From Nitrospira sp. (lineage in GTDB: Bacteria; Nitrospirota; Nitrospiria; Nitrospirales; Nitrospiraceae): a stretch of DNA of 11,883 bases. Numbering within the stretch: position 1 is the stretch's first letter; every line of letters starts with the position of its first letter. The position numbers and the translations under genes were made by a program. Below the pieces are notes generated by a model, which was not told the DNA's origin, did not search any database, and saw only the letters and a program-made list of their open reading frames with translations. The stretch lies in contig JABMDH010000037.1 in assembly GCA_015904075.1 (NCBI GenBank), forward strand, positions 6,477 through 18,359, in the 5' to 3' direction. Shown here piece after piece: positions 1-5,779 of this stretch.

Positions 1-1
1 T

Positions 2-574
2 TGGGAAAGCCATGGCGCCTACACCGGTGAAGTGTCCGCGCCGATGCTCAAAGAACTCGGCTGCCGGTACGTCATCCTCGGCCATTCAGAGCGACGTACG
101 CTGTTCGGCGAGCAGGATGAGGGAATTCAAAAGAAGGTTCGCGCCGCCCTTGCCCACGGAATCAGGCCGATTCTGTGCATCGGGGAATCCTTATCCCAGC
201 GGGAACGCGGAACAACAAAGGACGTCATTCTGCAACAGCTGACTGGAAGCCTGGCGGGTCTTTCGCGTCACGACATGGCCGCGGTCTCAATCGCCTATGA
301 ACCGGTGTGGGCCATTGGGACCGGAAAAGCAGCAACGACCGATCAGGCCGTTGCCGCACATCGAACGATTCGAACCTTCCTTTCCGACACCTGGTCCATC
401 GATGTCGCGAACGCCACACGCATTTTATATGGAGGCAGCGTGACGCCCGGGAATATCGACAGCCTGCTGCAGGCAGACCAGATTGATGGCGCATTAATCG
501 GCGGGGCTTGTCTCCAGGCTGAATCTTTTGCTACAATCGCCGCTGTTGCTCAATTGATCGGAGCCCGACGTTAA
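2..574 (+). CDS. tpiA: Triosephosphate isomerase, 3' part (5' end outside window)
   Basis: Interconverts dihydroxyacetone phosphate and glyceraldehyde 3-phosphate in glycolysis and gluconeogenesis; cytoplasmic TIM barrel. The frame is open from base 2 ([16 protein letters not shown]...), so the gene enters from the left; 190 residues are visible, and the usual family length of about 250 means roughly 60 N-terminal residues, including the catalytic lysine, are missing. Visible hallmarks are GHSERR with the catalytic histidine, [15 protein letters not shown] with the catalytic glutamate, and the phosphate-binding YGGSV and GALIGGACL segments. The GTG at 32 is an internal valine codon, not a start. 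The stop at 572-574 lies three bases before secG, so the two genes are very probably co-transcribed. Nothing looks damaged. Confidence 0.97.
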   Translation, partial: WESHGAYTGEVSAPMLKELGCRYVILGHSERRTLFGEQDEGIQKKVRAALAHGIRPILCIGESLSQRERGTTKDVILQQLTGSLAGLSRHDMAAVSIAYEPVWAIGTGKAATTDQAVAAHRTIRTFLSDTWSIDVANATRILYGGSVTPGNIDSLLQADQIDGALIGGACLQAESFATIAAVAQLIGARR

Positions 575-577
575 CCC

Positions 578-913
578 ATGTATACTTTGATCGTCATCAT
601 CCACGTCTTCATCTGTGTCCTCATGATCGGCGCCATTCTCCTCCAATCCGGCAAAGGCGCGGAGATCGGTGCTTCATTCGGCGGATCGAGCCAAACCGTG
701 TTCGGCAGCCGGGGCCCGGCCAATTTCCTGAGCAAGCTGACCGTCGTTGTGGCGGCAATCTTCATGCTCACGTCGTTCACGCTGGCGATTTTGGCCAAAC
801 AACGGACCTTCGAATCGACCGTCATCGATTTGAATAAGAAAAGCGAGTCGGCCGCTCCTGCAACCCCGGCCCAGCCTGCGACGGAATCCACCCCCGCTCC
901 AGCCGGCAAGTAA
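578..913 (+). CDS. secG: Protein-export membrane protein SecG
   Basis: Small accessory subunit of the SecYEG translocon in the inner membrane, which helps SecA-driven protein export. The 111-residue product has two hydrophobic segments (about residues 3-22 and 52-71). Between them is the typical SecG loop with LLQSGKGAEIGASFGG and the SQTVFGSRGPANFL stretch. The C-terminal tail is Ala/Pro-rich and low complexity, as often seen in the family. The ATG at 578 lies three bases after the tpiA stop; a weak GGAG at 560-563 inside tpiA is the only Shine-Dalgarno-like match and is rather distant. The tpiA-secG order is common in bacteria. Downstream, the convergent ilvE gene begins after about 145 bp. 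Confidence 0.95.
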   Translation: MYTLIVIIHVFICVLMIGAILLQSGKGAEIGASFGGSSQTVFGSRGPANFLSKLTVVVAAIFMLTSFTLAILAKQRTFESTVIDLNKKSESAAPATPAQPATESTPAPAGK

Positions 914-926
914 CCTAACCGTTACT

Positions 927-947
927 CGTCACACGTCATTCGTCAAA
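927..947 (+). repeat. Three tandem heptamers (CGTCA + 2 bases)
   Basis: Three consecutive seven-base units each begin with CGTCA (927-933, 934-940, 941-947), just downstream of the secG stop. It is short and could be chance or remnants of a larger intergenic repeat. A related C/T-rich run with repeated CTCAC is present at the start of nadD (5067-5094). No function can be assigned. Confidence 0.4.
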
Positions 948-957
948 CGAAATCCGC

Positions 958-982
958 TCAAGCGCCATGGATCGGCGCTTGA
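958..982. terminator. Perfect 9-bp stem-loop between convergent secG and ilvE
   Basis: TCAAGCGCC (958-966) pairs perfectly with GGCGCTTGA (974-982) around a seven-base loop. It lies between the ends of secG (rightward) and ilvE (leftward), where a shared bidirectional terminator would be expected. There is no clear T-run directly after it on either strand, so it may be only an RNA-stabilising hairpin. The nearest T-run for the secG transcript is at 1045-1049 inside the repeat at 1005-1064, preceded by a short CGCC-GCT-GGCG hairpin (1031-1041). Confidence 0.4.
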
Positions 983-1004
983 CGGGGAGCCATTGGACTC
1001 ATGA

Positions 1005-1064
1005 CCTTGAGTCTCTGAGCGATGCGAGAACGCCGCTGGCGGACTTTTTCAGCACCCTGCTAGA
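1005..1064 (-). repeat. Half copy (one arm) of the palindromic repeat, at the 3' end of ilvE
   Basis: Bases 1005-1064 match 2008-2067 at a constant offset of 1003 with three mismatches in 60 by hand count (1006, 1012, 1055). It is one arm of the full palindrome at 1939-2066, in the same orientation. Its outer end, reading TCTAGCAGG on the minus strand, supplies the TAG stop codon of ilvE (1062-1060). On the plus strand it contains CGCC-GCT-GGCG followed by GAC and five T, so it could weakly terminate the secG transcript. The other arm is absent: sequence left of 1005 shows no match to 1939-2007. Confidence 0.85.
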
Positions 1065-2076
1065 TACGTGTGAGCCACGAAGCATGCGCAGGATCTTCCC
1101 CGCGCACGATTGAAAAGAAGGTCTGTTGCAGAGCCATGGTAATCGGTCCAGGCTTGCTATTTCCGATCTTCCGGTTGTCAACTTCACGAACGGGCGTCAA
1201 TTCCGCAGCCGTGCCGGTGACGAATACTTCATCGGCGACATACATCTCATCCCGTGTGAACCGTTCCTCAACCACGGGAATGTTGCGTTCCTTCGCCAGT
1301 TCGATCACAGAACTTCTGGTGATCCCTTCAAGGATCGATGTCAACGGCGTCGTTTTCAGCTTTCCCCGGCGGACGATGAACACATTCTCTCCCGTCCCCT
1401 CAGACACATACCCCTCGGCATCGAGCAAGATCGCCTCATCATATCCGGCAATCTTGGCTTCCCGCTTGGCCATGATCGAGTTCACGTAATAGCCCGATAT
1501 CTTCCCTTTGGTCATCGACACGTTGACATGATGCCTCGTGAACGAGGAAATACAGGCCCGCATCCCATTCGCCAACGCATCATCACCCAGGTACGCTCCC
1601 CACTTCCACGCCGCAATGGCGACGCGGATCGGATTGTCGCCGGGATGCACTCCCATCGCTCCATAGCCGATATACACAAGCGGCCGGATATAACAGGCCT
1701 CAAGCCGGTTGATACGGACCGTTTCGATAATCGCTTCAGCAATGTGTTTCTTGTCGTACGGCATGTCCATCATGCCGATGTGGGTCGAATCGAACAATCG
1801 ATCGACATGTTCATGAAGCCGGAAAATAGCGGACCCGGACTTGCCCTTGTAGCAACGGATTCCTTCAAAGGCGGCCAGGCCGTAGTGCAGCGAGTGGGTC
1901 AGGATATGGACGTTGGCCTCTTCCCAGGCCACGAATTTGCCAGGATGCTCAAAATGGCCGTCCAGCAAGGCCGCAGCGAGCGAAGAGGCGAGGCGTACGC
2001 TTCGGTACGTTGAGCCTCTGAGCGATGCGAGAACGCCGCTGGCGGACTTTTTCAGCATCCTGCTAGAATCGTGCAT
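1060..2076 (-). CDS. ilvE: Branched-chain amino acid aminotransferase with repeat-derived N-terminus
   Basis: PLP enzyme of fold class IV that transfers the amino group between glutamate and the 2-oxo acids of leucine, isoleucine and valine; cytoplasmic. From residue 47 it matches the family without a break: GKFVAWEEANVH, the HSLHYG and FEGIRCY segments, IRPLVYIGYGAMGV, WKWGAYLG, the probable Schiff-base lysine K192 in GKISGYY, SEGTGEN (225-231), ITRSS and TGTAAELTPV. Residues 5-46 are encoded exactly by the palindromic repeat and resemble no aminotransferase N-terminus; family members usually have 8-15 residues ahead of the GKFV motif. The ATG at 2076 has no visible Shine-Dalgarno; ATG 2058 and TTG 1968 lie inside the repeat and are alternatives. 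A TATAAA at 2085-2080 could be a -10 giving a nearly leaderless mRNA. The stop codon comes from the second repeat copy. Function is near certain, start uncertain. Confidence 0.93.
   Translation of the reverse strand: MHDSSRMLKKSASGVLASLRGSTYRSVRLASSLAAALLDGHFEHPGKFVAWEEANVHILTHSLHYGLAAFEGIRCYKGKSGSAIFRLHEHVDRLFDSTHIGMMDMPYDKKHIAEAIIETVRINRLEACYIRPLVYIGYGAMGVHPGDNPIRVAIAAWKWGAYLGDDALANGMRACISSFTRHHVNVSMTKGKISGYYVNSIMAKREAKIAGYDEAILLDAEGYVSEGTGENVFIVRRGKLKTTPLTSILEGITRSSVIELAKERNIPVVEERFTRDEMYVADEVFVTGTAAELTPVREVDNRKIGNSKPGPITMALQQTFFSIVRGEDPAHASWLTRI
1939..2066 (-). repeat. Full-length palindromic repeat (REP/MITE-like, ~126 bp) inside the ilvE 5' end
   Basis: The sequence is an imperfect palindrome centred between 2001 and 2002. 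The apex is a perfect CGTAC-GCTTCG-GTACG hairpin (1994-2009). The outer ends share AGGATGCT, one mismatch, then AAAA, and further out-of-register matches such as CCAGC on both arms. The arms are symmetrical to within a base (1939 and 2064), which supports treating 126 bp as the unit. The right arm plus two flanking bases is repeated at 1005-1064. No transposase is encoded. The unit is 42 codons long, a multiple of three, and has no stop in the ilvE frame. It is compatible with a REP/BIME-like or miniature mobile element; the family is not named here. Confidence 0.85.
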
Positions 2077-2093
2077 CCATTTATAGGAACACC

Positions 2094-3119
2094 ATGTTTG
2101 TCGATGAAGCGCTGATCACCGTGCGAGCCGGCAAAGGAGGAGACGGCATCTGCAGTTTCCGCCGGGAGATGTTCGTCCCTCGCGGGGGACCGGACGGAGG
2201 AGACGGGGGACATGGCGGCAGCGTCGTCTTAGCTGCATCCACCAGACTGACAACCCTGCTCGACCTTCGCTATCAGAAACATTATGAAGCAGAAGACGGG
2301 CGGGCCGGCGGCGGTTCCAACTGCACCGGGCGCACAGGGAAAGATACGGTCGTCACACTCCCGGTCGGCACCATCATATATGACGACCAGACCGGTGACG
2401 TGCTTGCCGATCTGGTGGCCGACGGGGACACCGCAATCATCGCACAAGGCGGACGGGGTGGACGAGGCAACAGCAACTACGCCACTTCCACCAACCGCGT
2501 GCCGACCAAATTTACACATGGCACGGCCGGCGAAGAACGAATGCTGCGGCTTGAGCTGAAGCTGCTCGCCGATGTCGGGCTGGTCGGATTTCCAAACGCC
2601 GGCAAATCGACGCTCATATCGGTCATCTCGTCAGCCACACCGAAAATCGCCGATTACCCGTTTACGACATTGACTCCCCATCTCGGCGTCGTCCGCTGGG
2701 GATCAGATCGCAGCTTCGTCGTCGCGGACATTCCCGGACTCATCGAAGGCGCGCATGACGGCAAGGGGCTGGGATTTCAGTTCCTTCGGCATATCGAACG
2801 CACGGCGTTCTTGTTGCACCTGATCGATGTCTCAGAGTGGGCGCCGGACGAGCCGGTCGCCAGTTTCGAGGTGATGCGGCAAGAGCTCGCAGCCTATGAC
2901 GAGGCGCTGAACGACCGCCCGTTCGCCATTGTCGCGACGAAGATCGACATCAGCGGCGCATGCGACCGGCTCAAGCAACTCCAAACCTACTGCAAGCGCC
3001 GCAAGTACGCCTGCCTCCCTATTTCATCCGCAACGAGGGACGGCCTCGACGAGTTGATCGCGTTCGTCGGCGCGCAGGTAGATCGCCTGAGGAACACGCC
3101 ATGCGAGACGAGATCCTAG
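2094..3119 (+). CDS. obgE: Obg family GTPase
   Basis: Essential GTPase associated with the 50S ribosomal subunit, acting in late ribosome assembly and stress signalling. The 341-residue product has the glycine-rich Obg fold (about 1-158; GGPDGGDGGHGG, GGRGGRGN) and then the G domain. Visible motifs are the P-loop GFPNAGKS (165-172), DYPFTTLTP (G2), DIPG (212-215), TKID (282-285) as G4 and SSA (311-313) as G5. It ends soon after the G domain, lacking the C-terminal OCT domain of some homologues. ATG 2094 is preceded by AGGA (2085-2088) at good spacing. Only 17 bp separate it from the divergent ilvE ATG, so its promoter must lie in the palindromic repeat or ilvE. The last 19 bases overlap a proB start (3101). 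From codon 221 onward the gene lies in the first unit of a tandem duplication. Confidence 0.97.
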   Translation: MFVDEALITVRAGKGGDGICSFRREMFVPRGGPDGGDGGHGGSVVLAASTRLTTLLDLRYQKHYEAEDGRAGGGSNCTGRTGKDTVVTLPVGTIIYDDQTGDVLADLVADGDTAIIAQGGRGGRGNSNYATSTNRVPTKFTHGTAGEERMLRLELKLLADVGLVGFPNAGKSTLISVISSATPKIADYPFTTLTPHLGVVRWGSDRSFVVADIPGLIEGAHDGKGLGFQFLRHIERTAFLLHLIDVSEWAPDEPVASFEVMRQELAAYDEALNDRPFAIVATKIDISGACDRLKQLQTYCKRRKYACLPISSATRDGLDELIAFVGAQVDRLRNTPCETRS

Positions 3120-3550
3120 CGAACGCGAAGCGCATCGTCGTCAAGATCGGCAGCAGCTTGATCGCCTCCCGTGCGACAGGCCTACGTCCCGATCAAATCG
3201 AGCGCTTAGCCGACGAGATCGCCGCGCTTCGAACGAGCGGCCGCGACGTGCTCGTCGTGTCCTCGGGCGCCATCGTGTCCGGGATCAAGAAGTTACAACT
3301 CAAGGAATACCCGAAGAGTCTACCGATCAAGCAGGCGGCCGCAGCGGTTGGACAAAGCCGACTCATGTGGGCCTATGAAAAGGCGTTCGAACGGCTGGGC
3401 ATTCAAGTCGCCCAAGTGCTCCTCACACATCAAGACCTCGCGGATCGCCGGCGGTTCTTGAATGCACGCTACACGCTGACGGCGCTTATCGGATTCGGCG
3501 TCCTGCCGATCATCAACGAGAACGATACCGTCGCCGTGGAAGAAATCCGC
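2755..3550 (+). repeat. 796-bp tandem duplication, unit 1
   Basis: Unit 1 holds obg from codon 221 to its stop and the first 150 codons of proB. Every position aligns to 3551-4346 at a constant offset of 796, with no indel. Hand counting gave about 43 differences in the 346-bp obg-only part and about 52 in the 450-bp proB part, roughly 88% identity overall. Most differences are at third codon positions in the correct gene frames. The obg copy in this unit is part of an intact gene; the proB copy is truncated at the unit boundary. Confidence 0.97.
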
Positions 3551-3853
3551 ATGACGGCAAGGGGCTGGGATTTCAGTTTCTTCGGCATATCGAACGCACA
3601 GCCTTTCTGCTTCACCTCATTGATGTCTCAGAATGGGCTCCGGACGAGCCGGTCATCAGCTTCGAGATCATGCGGCAAGAGCTGGCTGCCTATGATGAGG
3701 CGCTCAACGACCGGCCGTTCGCCGTCATCGCGACAAAGATCGACATCAGCGGCGCGTGCGATCGGCTCACACAACTGCAAACCTACTGCAAGCGCCATAA
3801 GTACACCTGCCTCCCTGTCTCATCTGCAACAAGGGAGGGCCTCGACGACGTGA
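3101..3853 (+). pseudogene. proB: Truncated glutamate 5-kinase copy with out-of-frame tail
   Basis: Starting at the ATG that overlaps the end of obg, the first 150 codons encode a normal glutamate 5-kinase N-terminus (VVKIGSS, VVSSGAIVSG, PIINENDTVAVEEIR) with only four residue differences from the intact gene. At 3551 the sequence jumps into obg in a different frame, so another 100 meaningless residues follow until a stop at 3851-3853. The VGDND substrate motif, the GTGGM segment and the C-terminal PUA domain are missing, so the product cannot be a working ProB. It has no internal stop or indel in the 150 real codons, which is unusual for a dead copy. Translation would be coupled to obg termination. 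Confidence 0.92.
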
Positions 3854-3915
3854 TCGCCTTCGTCGGCGCGCAGGTGGATCGCCTGAGGAAGACGCCATGC
3901 GAGACGAGATCCTAA
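3550..3915 (+). pseudogene. obgE: 5'-truncated obg fragment between the two proB copies
   Basis: Codons equivalent to obg 221-341 are present and uninterrupted, from H221 (3550) to the stop at 3913-3915. There are about 12 conservative residue differences in 121 from the intact gene (I/V swaps, D/E swaps, K to T and similar). The Obg fold and P-loop are absent, so it is not a GTPase; an in-frame ATG at 3670 would give only an 81-residue piece holding G4 (TKID) and G5. The 19-bp overlap between obg end and proB start is preserved (3897-3915), so this fragment may still provide translational context for intact proB. The preserved frame indicates that selection acted on the sequence before it was cut. 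Confidence 0.92.
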
Positions 3916-4346
3916 GGCACGCCAAACGCATCGTCGTCAAAATCGGTAGCAGTTTGATCGCCTCCCGCGCGACAGGCTTACGTCCCGAGCAAATCGAGCG
4001 CTTAGCCGACGAGATCGCCGCACTCCGAACAAGCGGCCGGGACGTACTGGTCGTATCGTCAGGCGCCATTGTGTCCGGGATCAAAAAGTTACAGCTCAAA
4101 GAATACCCCAAGAGCCTCCCGGTCAAGCAGGCAGCCGCAGCCGTCGGGCAAAGCCGGCTCATGTGGGCCTACGAGAAGGCGTTCGAGCGGTTAGGCATTC
4201 AAGTCGCCCAAGTGCTCCTCACGCACCAAGACCTCGCAGATCGCCGGCGATTCTTGAATGCCCGCTACACACTGACGGCACTGATCGGATTCGGTGTTCT
4301 GCCGATCATCAACGAGAACGACACCGTCGCTGTTGAGGAAATCCGC
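3551..4346 (+). repeat. 796-bp tandem duplication, unit 2
   Basis: This is the second unit, holding the obg 3' fragment and the first 150 codons of the intact proB. The junction between units is at 3550/3551. The three bases CGC before it (3548-3550) are shared by the obg-side donor (2752-2754) and the proB-side continuation (4344-4346), so the breakpoint has only 3 bp of microhomology. Bases further out differ (GCGC versus CCGC). Confidence 0.97.
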
Positions 4347-5018
4347 GTCGGCGACAACGATACGCTCGCGAGCGAGGTGGCCCATCTGATCGATGCGGAC
4401 TTGCTGGTGATTCTCTCCGATGTCGAAGGACTCTACACGGAAGATCCGCGCAAGAATCCCGCCGCCTCCCTGATCCCACTCATTCCCGACATCACCGACG
4501 ATATCGAACGCCGAGCCGGAGTCTCCAGCACCTTCGAAGGGACAGGCGGCATGGCTACGAAAGTCCGCGCCGCCAAAAAAGTCGGCGAGTACGGTGTCTC
4601 CACGCTGATCGTCAACGGAGAACGGGCCGGACTCCTCCCGGGCGTCCTTGCCGGCGGGCCAGGCGGCAGTCTCTTTCTGGCGCGTGAGCGGCGGCTGACC
4701 AGCCGCAAACATTGGATTGCCTTTACGCTGCGCCCCCGTGGACATGTCCGCCTGGACCACGGTGCGGTCGAGGCATTGACCACGCGAGGCAAAAGCCTCC
4801 TGGCCTCCGGTATCATTGAGGTCACCGGCGAGTTTGAAGCCGGCGATCCGGTAGGCTGTCTCGACACCGACGGGAAAGAGTTTGCCAAGGGACTCGTCAA
4901 TTTTCCCTCTGCTCTGCTGAAACAGATGAAAGGGCTCAAGACCCAGGACATCCAGCGGCAGATCGGCCCCCAGGAGTACGAGGAAGTCATCCACCGGGAC
5001 AACCTGGTGATACTCTAG
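3897..5018 (+). CDS. proB: Glutamate 5-kinase (intact copy)
   Basis: First step of proline synthesis: ATP-dependent phosphorylation of glutamate to glutamyl 5-phosphate, normally feedback-inhibited by proline; cytoplasmic. The 373 residues fit the family length. The amino acid kinase domain covers about 10-260: VVKIGSS (K15), VVSSGAIVSG (52-61), NEND (139-142), VGDND (151-155), DADLLVILSD, and GTGGM (215-219) with the following TK. A C-terminal PUA domain covers about 275-360. ATG 3897 is chosen by alignment with the duplicated start at 3101 and overlaps the obg fragment stop. No proA follows; nadD begins 23 bp downstream. Because the duplication separates it from intact obg, its original translational coupling is broken. 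This is the only copy able to give active enzyme in the window. Confidence 0.97.
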   Translation: MRDEILRHAKRIVVKIGSSLIASRATGLRPEQIERLADEIAALRTSGRDVLVVSSGAIVSGIKKLQLKEYPKSLPVKQAAAAVGQSRLMWAYEKAFERLGIQVAQVLLTHQDLADRRRFLNARYTLTALIGFGVLPIINENDTVAVEEIRVGDNDTLASEVAHLIDADLLVILSDVEGLYTEDPRKNPAASLIPLIPDITDDIERRAGVSSTFEGTGGMATKVRAAKKVGEYGVSTLIVNGERAGLLPGVLAGGPGGSLFLARERRLTSRKHWIAFTLRPRGHVRLDHGAVEALTTRGKSLLASGIIEVTGEFEAGDPVGCLDTDGKEFAKGLVNFPSALLKQMKGLKTQDIQRQIGPQEYEEVIHRDNLVIL

Positions 5019-5041
5019 TGCCGGGCAGGAAGTGCTGAACG

Positions 5042-5779
5042 ATGACCACTTCCGATCCTACCCTTTCATCCCTCACCTCTCACTCCTCACCTCTGAAATT
5101 GGGCCTGCTCGGCGGCAGCTTCAATCCCATTCACAACGGCCATCTGACCATTGCGCGTCTGGTCTATGAGCAACTCCGTCTCGACCAGGTACTCTTCATT
5201 CCCACCGGCGACCCCCCGCACAAGCGAAACGGGTCTCTGGCCCCGGCCAAGGATCGCTATGAAATGGTCCGTCTCGCGCTTGCCGGCGCCCCCTCCTTCC
5301 ATCTCTCGGACATCGAACTACGGAGATCGGGAAAATCTTACTCCATCGATACAATCCGCGAACTGCAGCGACAGTTCGGCTCCTCCGCCGAATTGTATTT
5401 CCTCATCGGACTCGATGCATTTCTCGACCTTCCCAACTGGAAAGAGCCTAAAGAGCTATTGCACGCATGTCGACTGGTCGTTGTCCCTCGGCCTGGACAA
5501 TCGTTCCAATCCCTGGCGAATATGCCGCTGTTGCCCGCACTTGACACCCAGACGCTGGCGCAGCTCGATGCGGGAACACTGCCGCGGTTGGATATTGCGA
5601 TGTCCTCCCGCGAAAACATCATCTGCCTCCCCATCCCGCCATGCTCCATTTCTGCGTCCGAAATCCGACAACGAATCCGACAAAGGACAACGCAGGCAAA
5701 TATGTTGCCGCCCTCTGTCGAATCCTATATACTTCAGCATCGTCTGTATCAGGAGGATTGCGATCGCACAAACATCTAA
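5042..5779 (+). CDS. nadD: Nicotinate-nucleotide adenylyltransferase
   Basis: Transfers AMP from ATP to nicotinate mononucleotide to form deamido-NAD in NAD biosynthesis; cytoplasmic. The 245-residue protein has the nucleotidyltransferase signature GGSFNPIHNGH (24-34, with H31 and H34), the IPTGDPPHK segment (53-61), FLIGLDAFLDLPNW (120-133) and the C-terminal ISASEIR (203-209). AGGA at 5027-5030 supports ATG 5042. The first 18 residues are Ser/Thr-rich, come from a low-complexity C/T tract and are not part of the fold; TTG 5099 would remove them. The end overlaps the ribosome binding site and start of rsfS, a pairing of nadD and rsfS common in bacteria. Confidence 0.96.
   Translation: MTTSDPTLSSLTSHSSPLKLGLLGGSFNPIHNGHLTIARLVYEQLRLDQVLFIPTGDPPHKRNGSLAPAKDRYEMVRLALAGAPSFHLSDIELRRSGKSYSIDTIRELQRQFGSSAELYFLIGLDAFLDLPNWKEPKELLHACRLVVVPRPGQSFQSLANMPLLPALDTQTLAQLDAGTLPRLDIAMSSRENIICLPIPPCSISASEIRQRIRQRTTQANMLPPSVESYILQHRLYQEDCDRTNI
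5751..5756 (+). promoter_or_regulatory. Shine-Dalgarno sequence for rsfS
   Basis: A perfect AGGAGG lies inside the nadD 3' end. With six bases of spacing it points to ATC at 5763, in the rsfS frame. The TTG at 5758 is out of frame and ATT at 5757 directly abuts the site. It therefore decides the most probable rsfS start. Confidence 0.6.

Noticed and set aside
1126..2013. 295-codon plus-strand ORF antisense to ilvE
   Set aside because: It mirrors the conserved ilvE frame, and its translation shows no domain; the aminotransferase motifs on the other strand explain it.
2937..2951. Obg G4 motif TKID instead of NKxD
   Set aside because: Thr at the first position is an accepted variant of the (N/T)KxD motif, and both copies carry it, so it is not a defect.
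2960..3100. Extension of the truncated proB frame upstream to ATG 2960
   Set aside because: This part lies inside intact obg in another frame and encodes no kinase sequence; the real start is ATG 3101.
4191..4994. 267-codon minus-strand ORF opposite proB
   Set aside because: It is a shadow of the GC-rich proB frame with no recognisable motif.
5067..5094. CTCAC-rich tract as a CRISPR or microsatellite
   Set aside because: Units are irregular and too short, and there are no spacers.
5151..5750. Long upstream extension of the rsfS frame to ATG 5151
   Set aside because: It overlaps nadD out of frame and has no RsfS-like sequence before about 5763.
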